Below are positions 46,930-54,305 of a stretch of DNA of 64,000 nt, in pieces. How positions within the stretch are numbered: the stretch's first letter is position 1; the number at the start of each line of letters is the position of its first letter. The stretch is from Pantoea cypripedii (GTDB lineage Bacteria; Pseudomonadota; Gammaproteobacteria; Enterobacterales; Enterobacteriaceae), in NCBI RefSeq assembly GCF_011395035.1, contig NZ_CP024770.1, forward strand, positions 186,001 through 250,000. Direction: 5' to 3'. Below the pieces are notes generated by a model that saw only the letters and a program-made list of their open reading frames with translations, searched no databases and was not told where the DNA came from. The position numbers were made by a program, and so were the translations under genes.

Positions 46930-47646
46930 TTAGCGGATGGACTGGGCGATAGATTTGGTGGATTCGGCGTTCATGCTCTGGATGCTGTTCGCCATGGTGA
47001 CTGCAGTGTTGAAGTTCTGCATCAGCTGCTGCAGTTTCAGCTGGCTCTGCTGCACGAAGTCTGAGGCTTTGCCACCGGCAGATTCGAGTGCCACTTTGAT
47101 GGATTCCAAATCTTTTTTGGAGACTTTCGCCGGTGCCTGATCGAGACGTTTTTGGATCAGACGCTCCAGATCTGCTCTGACCTGATCCTGTACATGTTGT
47201 GGACGATCGGCATATTCTCCGTTATCAATTTTAGCAATCTGACGCTGCAGATCCAGGATATAGGCTTGGTCTTTTTCAGACAGGCTACCGAACAGTAATT
47301 CATCAATGGTACTATCACCAATCAGAATATTATTCTCACGCATATATTTAATAATATCGGCTGGCAGCTCAGCGGTATCGCTGTCTTTTTCCAGTTTTGA
47401 CATGATGATTTCCAGACGGTTTGCCATATCCTGCACATCACGTGCCACGTCCATTTTCTTCGACATCTGGGTAAATTTATCATTCGCCAGCTGGCTGAAC
47501 ATCAGCATCATATCCGCCATGGTGACCATGGCATTACCTACCATGGAGGTTTCTTTCAGTGCGCAGCCATAGCGAATGTCAGTTGGGGCATCGCTGTTAA
47601 CGTAGCCGGTTCCGGTGGTTTGTTCAGTGTTTGAAATGGTGGTCAT
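46930..47646 (-). CDS. SseB/EspA-family translocator filament protein (copy 3)
   Basis: 238 residues. Family landmarks: MVTMADMMLMFSQLANDKF (about 41-58), ELPADIIKYMRENNILIGDS (93-112) matching SseB's EVPEDVIKYMRDNGILID, and a C-terminal coiled coil (FVQQSQLKLQQLMQNFNT). Relative to copy 1 it has an inserted charged helical segment of about 48 residues (roughly 119-177). The protein is identical to copy 2 except for eight substitutions, all between residues 128 and 180. SseB-family proteins polymerise into the extracellular filament that extends the needle to the host membrane. It has its own promoter and terminator, so it is an independent unit. Confidence 0.88.
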   Translation of the reverse strand: MTTISNTEQTTGTGYVNSDAPTDIRYGCALKETSMVGNAMVTMADMMLMFSQLANDKFTQMSKKMDVARDVQDMANRLEIIMSKLEKDSDTAELPADIIKYMRENNILIGDSTIDELLFGSLSEKDQAYILDLQRQIAKIDNGEYADRPQHVQDQVRADLERLIQKRLDQAPAKVSKKDLESIKVALESAGGKASDFVQQSQLKLQQLMQNFNTAVTMANSIQSMNAESTKSIAQSIR

Positions 47647-47728
47647 TTTTATTTCCCTAATATTTTCTGTAAGTGGTGATGGTTTATCGTTGTGGGTTTT
47701 AATTATGTTCCCGCGTTTCGATGGAGTA

Positions 47729-47789
47729 ATAATATCCGGCTCACCAGTATCACTTTTCTGTTTTTCAACCGTTTCTTATGTTTTCCGCC
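47729..47789 (-). promoter_or_regulatory. Promoter with paired repeats, sseB-family copy 3
   Basis: On the minus strand, GGCGGAAAA and GTTGAAAAA start 20 bp apart (plus 47781-47789 and 47761-47769), followed by a TATTAT -10-like element (47729-47734). The DNA aligns with the upstream regions of copies 1, 2 and 4. A conserved TCGAAACGCGGG block follows in the leader. Confidence 0.5.
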
Positions 47790-47812
47790 ATCATTTATCA
47801 GCAGGGGCGAAT

Positions 47813-47835
47813 TGCGCGATAAATCGCGCCGCTAC
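47813..47835. repeat. REP-like single arm
   Basis: CGCGATAAATCGCGCCGCTA with flanking bases, identical to the right arm of the element at 46767-46839. Part of a duplicated intergenic segment. Confidence 0.6.
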
Positions 47836-47866
47836 GGTAATCGGCCATAATTTTAAATAACAAAAA

Positions 47867-47883
47867 GGGGCCATTGCGGCCCC
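47867..47883 (-). terminator. Terminator of sseB-family copy 2
   Basis: Minus strand GGGGCCGCAATGGCCCC followed by TTTTTG, 22 bp after the stop at 47905. Identical stem and loop to the copy 3 terminator. Confidence 0.85.
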
Positions 47884-47904
47884 GGATATTTTTATTATCA
47901 GAAT

Positions 47905-48621
47905 TTAGCGGATGGACTGGGCAATAGATTTGGTGGATTCTGCGTTCATGCTCTGGATGCTGTTCGCCATGGTGACCGCGGTGTTGAAGTTCTGCATCAG
48001 CTGCTGCAGTTTCAGCTGGCTCTGCTGCACGAAGTCGGAGGCTTTGCCACCGGCGGATTCGAGCGCCACTTTAATGGACTCCATATCTTTTTTGGAGACT
48101 TTCGCCGGTGCCTGATCGAGGCGTTTTTGGATCAAACGTTCCAGATCCGCTCTGACCTCATCCTGTACATGTTGTGGACGATCGGCAAAGTCACCGTTAT
48201 CAATTCTGGCAAGTTGACGTTGCAGATCCACGATATAGAGTTGGTCTTTTTCAGACAGGCTACCGAACAGCAATTCGTCAATGGTACTATCACCAATCAG
48301 AATATTATTCTCACGCATATATTTAATAATATCAGCTGGCAGCTCAGCGGTATCGCTGTCTTTTTCCAGTTTTGACATGATGATTTCCAGACGGTTTGCC
48401 ATATCCTGCACATCACGCGCCACGTCCATTTTCTTCGACATCTGGGTAAATTTGTCATTCGCCAGCTGGCTGAACATCAGCATCATGTCGGCCATGGTGA
48501 CCATGGCATTACCTACCATGGAAGTTTCTTTCAATGCGCAGCCATAGCGAATGTCAGTTGGAGCATCGCTGTTAACGTAGCCGGTTCCGGTGGTTTGTTC
48601 AGTGTTTGAAATGGTGGTCAT
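47905..48621 (-). CDS. SseB/EspA-family translocator filament protein (copy 2)
   Basis: 238 residues, near-identical twin of the 46930 gene. All eight amino-acid differences (positions 128, 131, 137, 139, 144, 145, 155, 180) fall in or right beside the inserted central segment. The remaining 185-odd residues are identical although synonymous base changes are present there. In EspA the central region is surface-exposed and hypervariable, so the pattern suggests diversification of exposed filament surface. AGGGA precedes the ATG. It has its own promoter (48703-48763) and terminator. Confidence 0.88.
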   Translation of the reverse strand: MTTISNTEQTTGTGYVNSDAPTDIRYGCALKETSMVGNAMVTMADMMLMFSQLANDKFTQMSKKMDVARDVQDMANRLEIIMSKLEKDSDTAELPADIIKYMRENNILIGDSTIDELLFGSLSEKDQLYIVDLQRQLARIDNGDFADRPQHVQDEVRADLERLIQKRLDQAPAKVSKKDMESIKVALESAGGKASDFVQQSQLKLQQLMQNFNTAVTMANSIQSMNAESTKSIAQSIR

Positions 48622-48702
48622 TTTTTATTTCCCTAATATTTTCTGTAAGTGGTGGTTGTTTATCGTTTTGGGTTTTAATTTTTCCCGCGTTTCGATGGAG
48701 TA

Positions 48703-48763
48703 ATAATATCCGGTTCACCAGTATCGCTTTTCTGTTTTTCAACCGTTTCTTATGCTTTCTGCC
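48703..48763 (-). promoter_or_regulatory. Promoter with paired repeats, sseB-family copy 2
   Basis: Minus strand repeats GGCAGAAAG and GTTGAAAAA are 20 bp apart (plus 48755-48763 and 48735-48743), with a TATTAT -10-like element at 48703-48708. Same layout as at 47729-47789. Confidence 0.5.
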
Positions 48764-48789
48764 ATCATTTATCACCAGGGTTGCGAATT

Positions 48790-48811
48790 ACGCGATAAAT
48801 CGCGCCGCTAC
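48790..48811. repeat. REP-like single arm
   Basis: CGCGATAAATCGCGCCGCTA with flanking bases; third occurrence of this arm, located as in the two other copies of the intergenic segment. Confidence 0.6.
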
Positions 48812-48843
48812 GGTAATCGACCATAATTTTAAACAATAAAAAA

Positions 48844-48860
48844 GGGGCCATCGCGGCCCC
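48844..48860 (-). terminator. Terminator left from a further sseB-type unit
   Basis: Minus strand GGGGCCGCGATGGCCCC followed by TTTTTTATT, the same hairpin as behind copies 2 and 3. Here the gene that should precede it is missing except for its last bases. Confidence 0.8.
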
Positions 48861-48897
48861 GGAGATTTTTATTATTAGATTTTAGTGGATAGACTTT
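48861..48897 (-). pseudogene. 3'-end remnant of an sseB-family gene
   Basis: About 35 bp directly before the 48844 terminator align with the last codons and leader to the terminator of copies 2 and 3 (GGAGATTTTTATTAT, then TTAGTGGATAGACT against TTAGCGGATGGACT). Similarity then stops abruptly and the sseD-like 3' flank begins at about 48900. A former copy seems to have been deleted by recombination. Confidence 0.6.
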
Positions 48898-48994
48898 ATC
48901 ATTGCCTGGAAGGCATTAAACAGCAGAACAGCAAATGCACGGTCATAAATGAAAAAATGGCGTGGGTACTGAGTAGCCGCGCCATTCAAGCCGT

Positions 48995-49594
48995 TTAGCG
49001 GAGTTGCACTGCGCCAAACAGCGCCTGCTGCAACTTACCGAATTCATTTAACATGTCTTTCACACCACCAGAAGCATTTTTTGCTTCCTCTACGGCTTTA
49101 GTTAGAATTTTATTAAAATCTTCCGACAGTGTGGTTTGATAATCACCCAACAACTCTTTTTCTCCGGCCTCTTTGGTGTAACGCGCGCTGTTCTTACCAG
49201 TTAAACCTTCCGCTATTTTACCGAAGCCGCCGAAGCCACTCGTGATAGCATTACTTTTACCTTCTTTGAAACCACCACCGATACCAATCACACTTCCCGC
49301 CACGGACAATGCACCAGACCACATTTTACCATTGGCATTGGCCATATTTGCTTTGTAATTTAACTCAATCGCATCCTGTTTGGTTTTCATGGCGGTGGCC
49401 ATTTTTTCATATTTAATGCCAACACCTTGTTCGGCGAACTGGCGATGGACATCACGCATGTCATTGCCCATTTTTTGCAGGCCTTCCATAACATGGTCCA
49501 TCAAGCCAATAAGACCTTCGCCGCTGATGCCGCTACCGAAATCGGCAGAGCGTTGATAAGAGGCTGTGCTATTTACGCTATTTACTTCACTCAT
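48995..49594 (-). CDS. sseD: SseD/EspB-like minor translocator (SctB)
   Basis: 199 residues (SseD 195). The polar N-terminus is followed by amphipathic helices (LMDHVMEGLQKMGNDMRDVHRQF), KTKQDAIELNYKANMANANG aligning with SseD's QMKTIDEAFRASMITAGG, one hydrophobic segment (MWSGALSVAGSVIGIGGG, about 90-108), and C-terminal helices. With the SseC-like protein it forms the pore in the host membrane. No Sec signal. Similarity is modest, but length, layout and position support the call. Confidence 0.75.
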   Translation of the reverse strand: MSEVNSVNSTASYQRSADFGSGISGEGLIGLMDHVMEGLQKMGNDMRDVHRQFAEQGVGIKYEKMATAMKTKQDAIELNYKANMANANGKMWSGALSVAGSVIGIGGGFKEGKSNAITSGFGGFGKIAEGLTGKNSARYTKEAGEKELLGDYQTTLSEDFNKILTKAVEEAKNASGGVKDMLNEFGKLQQALFGAVQLR

Positions 49595-49654
49595 GATTTT
49601 TACCTATTAATAATTTAAATTTAAGATTATATTTCAACTAACATTAAGGGAAGG

Positions 49655-50803
49655 CTATGCTTTCATCCCGCCCTGGTATATTTCTTTACATGTGCCGATG
49701 ATAGAAAATATCTTGAATAAATCCTGACTCATCAGCTGACGTATCAAGTGATCAAGCTGGAGTTTGTCTTCTTTCTGACGCCCTTTATCCTGATAATTTT
49801 GCCGGTCTACGGCCTTACATACCTTTTTGAAAATATCTAAAGAATCATGTAAGAGCTGGGCATAGAAATCAGCAACCGCACTCTTCGTCCCCAGAATTCC
49901 AGCGATATTCTGCTGATGTTTCGATATTGCTTTTTTAATATCTTTAATCTCATCAGCCTTCTCCTTCTCTGTACGATTGTCAACGGCCTCCTCTTTGGCT
50001 GCCTTTTCAGCAGGTTCCGGCAAGGTTGGCTTGCTGGTGGCTGAGTTATCAGTCTTGACAGCAGGTTTACTCATCGGATTTGAATCAGACGTTTTATCGT
50101 CCTTCAGGCCCTGAGACTTAAATTTGCTGTTCGAATCCAATATAAAAATAGGATTATTTCGAGCCTGGCTCTGCAGTTGTTTATCCGCTTTATCTAAGGC
50201 GTCACGGTAAAATACCAGATTGTCATCACGCTGCTTCACCTGCTCATTATTAAAAACAGGGTTCCCAGGTTCCTTAGCCACTAACATGCAATTCGCAAAA
50301 TCCATGAGCCCGGAAAGTATCGTACTGTTAGCCTGCAAATTTGCGGATTTAAAAGCCAGATCAAGTTTCTGAGCATTAAGCGTGAATTGCCACAGGATCA
50401 TTTCAGCTCGCATATCTATATGATTTGCGTCATCCTTAAAGTCTCCTTCACGCTTCCTCTTTTGGTGATCATTGATCAAAAGGAGCAATTGACTGGGAGA
50501 AAGAAATGCCTGAGGATGCCTTTCTAAATAATCAATTAAATCTCTCGTATCCTGCACAAGGGCAGCAATATACTCTTCATCGTCTGAGATGATATAAGAT
50601 TTAGGAATCTCCACAATTTCTTTCAAAATACTAATAACTTTATCAGTATTTAGATTGGTGGTGCCATAATATCCCATTACTGTATCAATATCATCGACAG
50701 AGTCATTCTCTATCGCATTATCAGTTTTTGTGACAGAGGCACTCCCTTTCACATTTTCGGTATCCATTGAAGGATAATGGCGATTTGTTCCTATAGCAGT
50801 CAT
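49655..50803 (-). CDS. Unknown protein between translocator genes
   Basis: 382 residues, unrecognised. The N-terminus is polar (MTAIGTNRHYPSMDTEN) with no Sec signal. Residues about 50-215 are helical with a few buried-type segments. Residues about 235-290 are a Lys/Glu/Pro-rich linker, and the C-terminal 90 residues are helical (LGTKSAVADFYAQLLHDSLD). No membrane helix. GAGGGA precedes the ATG. It lies between the sseC-like and sseD-like genes, a slot without a gene of this size in SPI-2. It could be a secreted translocator partner or a diverged gatekeeper; I cannot decide. Confidence 0.6.
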   Translation of the reverse strand: MTAIGTNRHYPSMDTENVKGSASVTKTDNAIENDSVDDIDTVMGYYGTTNLNTDKVISILKEIVEIPKSYIISDDEEYIAALVQDTRDLIDYLERHPQAFLSPSQLLLLINDHQKRKREGDFKDDANHIDMRAEMILWQFTLNAQKLDLAFKSANLQANSTILSGLMDFANCMLVAKEPGNPVFNNEQVKQRDDNLVFYRDALDKADKQLQSQARNNPIFILDSNSKFKSQGLKDDKTSDSNPMSKPAVKTDNSATSKPTLPEPAEKAAKEEAVDNRTEKEKADEIKDIKKAISKHQQNIAGILGTKSAVADFYAQLLHDSLDIFKKVCKAVDRQNYQDKGRQKEDKLQLDHLIRQLMSQDLFKIFSIIGTCKEIYQGGMKA

Positions 50804-50830
50804 TATATTTCCCTCAGACGATGTTTTTTA

Positions 50831-51937
50831 CTACACCATCGCTGCAGCCATTTTGGCCTGGTTAGCGGAGATGGCACTTAATAGCTGCATACCATTTTCC
50901 ATTACTCGTCCCTGGTCCGTATGGAGATCTTTAATCTGATCGATGACTTCTTTATTGCGCTCATCAACCTCTTCCATCAGTCGGGCATAGAATTGAATTT
51001 GTAAAATCAGCAAATCAATATCTTTGCGAATTTCAGCCATTTTCTTTTCCACTGCGCCTATCGCAATCTGGCACGCGCCTTGTGTTGCTTCGCGCGCAAT
51101 AGTGCGACAAATATTTACTGCTTTGGCCATTTTGGCGAAGGTTGCTGCTTTACCCACCAGTTTAACGCCAGCCTTTTTAATTGCGGTGACAATGCTGCAA
51201 GCGGCACCTGCCACTTCCAGGGCCATCTGCATATACCCGAGATTTTTAGCAGCTTTATTATATTTTTCGGCATCTTCAGGATGTAATCGCGCCAGCGTAT
51301 GGCAGGCGGCAATCCCAATTCCAGTTACACCAGCCATGGTATTGGCGACACCACCAGCGATCAGCATTGGGTTGCAGGAGACAATACCGATAGCGATCTC
51401 AGCGATGCCCATCACCACATCCACCACTGCCGTTACCCAGGCCATGATCTCACCGATCAGTCCGCCCTTCTTTGCTTGCTCCTGCATCTCGGCTTGTTGC
51501 GCCATCTGAGCTTTACGCTCTTCAAGCTGCGCAGCACGGAGCCTTTCGCGCTGTTCGGTCAATGCCGCCAGTACCGGTCCCTTGGAAGACGCGGCTTCAC
51601 CCAGCGACTTATTGGTCATCAGGGTTGCTGCCAGAAACATCTGCTCTACGGACATATGTTCAACCGTAGACAGCGTGGTACCCGCGAAGGGATTGCTTTG
51701 TCCCGCCGGCACTTGTTCCATTACCCGGCTATAACTTTCAGCGGCGATGGCACGGGAGGCCGGCTTTGCCAGCTGGCGGGGAGCAGCCAGCGAGCTGTGG
51801 GCTTCACTGGCATAAAATGCCACGTCGCCGGTTTGTCGGGTGTTTTTCGCATCGGTTTTTTGCGGCGCGAGAATTTCACTTAAATATTCGGTAGCACTGG
51901 TGCTTAACACCGGTTGCCGATTAATGATGGTCGTCAT
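50831..51937 (-). CDS. sseC: SseC/EspD-like major translocator (SctE)
   Basis: 368 residues, close to EspD (380) and shorter than SseC (484). A Ser/Thr-rich N-terminus is followed by coiled coil (about 120-155, RERLRAAQLEERKAQMAQQ) and a hydrophobic hairpin (about 160-215, EIMAWVTAVVDVVMGIAEIA then PMLIAGGVANTMAGVTGIG). More helices and a C-terminal coiled coil follow. This is the layout of the large pore-forming translocator. Its start overlaps the 3' end of the sscA chaperone gene by 17 bp, the usual chaperone-translocator pairing. The N-terminus resembles that of the protein at 45399. Confidence 0.85.
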   Translation of the reverse strand: MTTIINRQPVLSTSATEYLSEILAPQKTDAKNTRQTGDVAFYASEAHSSLAAPRQLAKPASRAIAAESYSRVMEQVPAGQSNPFAGTTLSTVEHMSVEQMFLAATLMTNKSLGEAASSKGPVLAALTEQRERLRAAQLEERKAQMAQQAEMQEQAKKGGLIGEIMAWVTAVVDVVMGIAEIAIGIVSCNPMLIAGGVANTMAGVTGIGIAACHTLARLHPEDAEKYNKAAKNLGYMQMALEVAGAACSIVTAIKKAGVKLVGKAATFAKMAKAVNICRTIAREATQGACQIAIGAVEKKMAEIRKDIDLLILQIQFYARLMEEVDERNKEVIDQIKDLHTDQGRVMENGMQLLSAISANQAKMAAAMV

Positions 51938-52415
51938 GTTGTTTCACCTTAATTGTATTCAGCATTTGCTGAGCATTATTTTTAATTTCCTGAAACTGTT
52001 GCTGTTCACCACTACAAAGAATGGCAGCCTTAAAAGACTTCTGTGCGGCATCATCAGCCCCCATCAGGCGCAGGCTGAGTCCGCTAAAAAAGGCCGCTCT
52101 CGGGTCGTCAATATTGTGTATTCCTACACGGGTGAAACAATGCAGTGCATCCCGATGATCCCCCAGACGCTGATGGCAAAGACCCAAGCCCAGCATATAT
52201 TCTATATTCCAGTGATCCAGTGTGCTTAATATCAGATAAATATTGCGTGAAGCGCTGAATTCACTTGATGAGAATAACTGGCTGGCATAACTTTCCATCT
52301 CGTCCAGGTCATCCTGTGCGATACCTGATAACAAATGCAATGAGCCGCCGCTTTGTAAAAATTCTTCCAGCTGAACTGATTTATCTTCGGCTGGTGATGC
52401 TGTTTGACTGTCCAT
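51921..52415 (-). CDS. sscA: SscA-like TPR chaperone (SctE chaperone)
   Basis: 164 residues from ATG 52415, which follows CACAGGAATTAAC; an ORF start 60 bp earlier lacks a ribosome site and would overlap the sseA-like gene. It has three TPR-like repeats (NIEYMLGLGLCHQRLGDHRDAL, DPRAAFFSGLSLRLMGADDAAQ), as in SycD/LcrH/SscA class II chaperones. It keeps the hydrophobic SseC-like translocator soluble in the cytoplasm before export. Adjacent and overlapping its presumed client. Confidence 0.88.
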   Translation of the reverse strand: MDSQTASPAEDKSVQLEEFLQSGGSLHLLSGIAQDDLDEMESYASQLFSSSEFSASRNIYLILSTLDHWNIEYMLGLGLCHQRLGDHRDALHCFTRVGIHNIDDPRAAFFSGLSLRLMGADDAAQKSFKAAILCSGEQQQFQEIKNNAQQMLNTIKVKQHDDHH

Positions 52416-52443
52416 GTTAATTCCTGTGTGCATGTTTGAGTCG

Positions 52444-52827
52444 TTATGCAAATGAACGACGATGTTTTTTGGCAATTGGCGCGCGAACCGGCACCTTTGC
52501 CTCTGTGGCTTTTTCTTTCACAACGTTTTCCGGGGCCTTGACGTCATCCGGCATCAGCTGTTTTAACTGACGCCCCAGGCGGTCAAAGGTTTTACTTACC
52601 ACCGGCGCCTTTGCCACGACCGACTCAAACATCGCTTTGCCATCACCCTGCATCACTGCATCGAGTTTTTGTACTTTCTTCATGGCATCAGGATCGGTAT
52701 CCGCACGGGCATAAAGTTCAGCAATTTCACCTTGTAGTTTTTTAAAGTCAGCGATTTGCTTTTCCACACTCATACGACGTAGCTGCATGACATCAAGCAT
52801 ATTTTTCAGCTGGTCCATTTCATTCAT
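52444..52827 (-). CDS. sseA: SseA-like chaperone for filament/translocator proteins
   Basis: 127 residues, almost wholly helical and charged (LRRMSVEKQIADFKKLQGEI). The segment KTFDRLGRQLKQLMPDDVKAP resembles SseA's end (FKQLEVRLKQLNAQAP), and the tail is basic (AKKHRRSFA). SseA binds SseB and SseD. It lies between an sseB gene and sscA, whereas in SPI-2 the order is sseA-sseB-sscA, so the first two are swapped. Similarity is weak; position carries weight. Confidence 0.65.
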   Translation of the reverse strand: MNEMDQLKNMLDVMQLRRMSVEKQIADFKKLQGEIAELYARADTDPDAMKKVQKLDAVMQGDGKAMFESVVAKAPVVSKTFDRLGRQLKQLMPDDVKAPENVVKEKATEAKVPVRAPIAKKHRRSFA

Positions 52828-52955
52828 TGTGAGTTACCTGCGTAAGTATTAATAAGTGAAGTGAACCGCTGGTACACTTCTCGCTTGCAAAAAATTCGCG
52901 TAGTGGTTTCTGAAACTGGCCAACTTTTTACTGGCCAGTTTCAGGGCAACGTTAA

Positions 52956-53525
52956 TTAGCGAATAGACTGTGCGATGGCTTTAGTGGATTCCGCATTCAT
53001 ACTCTGAATGCTGTTCGCCATGGTGACCGCGGTGTTGAAGTTCTGCATCAGTTGCTGCAATTTCAGCTGGCTCTGCTGCACAAAGTCAGAAGCCTTGCCA
53101 CCGGCAGATTCCAGGGCGACTTTCACCGATTCCAGAGTCTTTTTGGTCCACTGACCGCCGTTCTCTGCGAGGAATTCATCCACGGTTTTATCACCGATCA
53201 GGATGTTGTTCTCTTTCATATATTTAACGATATCAGCTGGCATTTCAGCTTTGTCACTGTCTTTCTCCAGCTTCGACATAATAATTTCCAGGCGGTTTGC
53301 CATATCCTGCACATCACGCGCCACGTCCATCTTCTTCGACATCTGGGTAAATTTGTCATTCGCCAGCTGGCTGAACATCAGCATCATGTCGGCCATAGTG
53401 ACCATGGCATTACCCACCATGGAGGTTTCCTTCAGTGCACAGCCATAGCGGATGTCAGCTGGCGCATCGCTGTTTACATAAGCGGAAATTGAAGAGGTCT
53501 GTTCAACATTTGATACGGTAGTCAT
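52956..53525 (-). CDS. sseB: SseB/EspA-family translocator filament protein (copy 1)
   Basis: 189 residues from ATG 53525, preceded by AAGGAAAC; a longer frame upstream has no ribosome site and begins inside the promoter. This is the copy closest in length to SseB (196). EMPADIVKYMKENNILIGDKTVDEF and LESVKVALESAGGKASDFVQQSQLKLQQL align with SseB. It lacks the central insertion of copies 2 and 3 (DEFLAENGGQWTKKTLES instead). It leads the translocator gene set and is probably the ancestral copy. Confidence 0.9.
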   Translation of the reverse strand: MTTVSNVEQTSSISAYVNSDAPADIRYGCALKETSMVGNAMVTMADMMLMFSQLANDKFTQMSKKMDVARDVQDMANRLEIIMSKLEKDSDKAEMPADIVKYMKENNILIGDKTVDEFLAENGGQWTKKTLESVKVALESAGGKASDFVQQSQLKLQQLMQNFNTAVTMANSIQSMNAESTKAIAQSIR

Positions 53526-53608
53526 TTTTTGTTTCCTTGATATTTGGTTTAAAGTTTTTTCGTTTATCGCTATGGGTTTTAAATTTGTTCCCGTGTTTCG
53601 ATGGAGTA

Positions 53609-53669
53609 ATAGTACCCGGGTAACCCACAGCACTTTTTTGGTTTTCGACGGATATTTATGTTTTTCGAC
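53609..53669 (-). promoter_or_regulatory. Promoter with paired repeats, sseB copy 1
   Basis: Minus strand CGTCGAAAAAC and CGTCGAAAACC start exactly 20 bp apart (TCGAC cores on plus at 53665-53669 and 53645-53649), followed by a TACTAT -10-like element (53609-53614). A TCGAAACACGGGAAC block in the leader is shared with the other copies. The half-site resembles TCCGAAAGAAC before the effector genes at 5229 and 6752. Leader to ATG is about 80 bp. No gene lies in 53526-53879. Confidence 0.55.
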
Positions 53670-53831
53670 GGGATAGTGAAACCGTATAAAGATTAATTCT
53701 GAAAAAGAGGTTGCTTAAGCCTTGAGAGCAAGAAACCGCCCTGACAAAATTCAGGTAATTGATTGATTTAAAAGTATTTTAAAAGAATTATCGCTAACCT
53801 GACAAAAACAACCTGGTCCGGCCCCGAAAAC

Positions 53832-53859
53832 AAAAAAACCGACTTATCGTCGGTTTTTT
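53832..53859 (-). terminator. Terminator ending the ssaRSTU-sseE operon
   Basis: ACCGAC / GTCGGT stem with a 5-base loop, flanked by A-tract (53832-53838) and T-tract (53854-53859), so it works on either strand. It sits between the sseE-like stop (53880) and the sseB promoter, splitting the apparatus and translocator genes into separate units. Confidence 0.85.
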
Positions 53860-53879
53860 CATCGGCAGTCCAAAGAACA

Positions 53880-54281
53880 TTAGCGCGCACGCTGTGACAT
53901 TGGGTAAATCAGCCAGGGATCCTCATCAATTTCCTCTATTCTGGCCCCCTGGTAGATAAGTGCATCAGACAACCGCTGGCGGACAGGATTGGTCTCGGTG
54001 TCCAGAATGCGTCCACGCACCTGTTTTATTTGTGGCAGCGCATTTTCCAGCTGATGAATAAATTTGATAAATCCGGCTACCGCGCGCTGATCATTGTTGT
54101 CCTGGGATGCAACAAAATTGCAAATAATCAGCACCTCATTCTCGATCCGATAGATTAAATCATAGCCATTCATATTCACCCTCTGGCCGAGAATATAGTT
54201 ACTCTTCCCCAGATAGGCCGTTTCCGTCGTTTTACCCTGGTTGAACAGGAACTCCGTCAAAATATCTTTTTTATCGTTCAT
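53880..54281 (-). CDS. sseE: SseE-like T3SS chaperone
   Basis: 133 residues from ATG 54281, preceded by AGGAGA; an in-frame ATG 15 bp earlier overlaps that ribosome site. TTETAYLGKSNYILGQRV and GYDLIYRIENEVLIICNF align with SseE's TEPAYLGETAILLGQQF and YLVIYRIEAKEMIICEF. SseE/EseE acts in translocator secretion as a chaperone-like protein. In SPI-2 it follows sseD; here it follows the lytic transglycosylase at the end of the ssaRSTU operon. Confidence 0.8.
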   Translation of the reverse strand: MNDKKDILTEFLFNQGKTTETAYLGKSNYILGQRVNMNGYDLIYRIENEVLIICNFVASQDNNDQRAVAGFIKFIHQLENALPQIKQVRGRILDTETNPVRQRLSDALIYQGARIEEIDEDPWLIYPMSQRAR

Positions 54282-54305
54282 GTACTTCTCCTGCATGTAG
54301 TGGTA

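Noticed and set aside
52956..53633. Longer 225-aa version of sseB copy 1
   Set aside because: The extra 36 codons run through the promoter/leader and lack a ribosome site; ATG 53525 has AAGGAAAC and matches the N-termini of the other copies.
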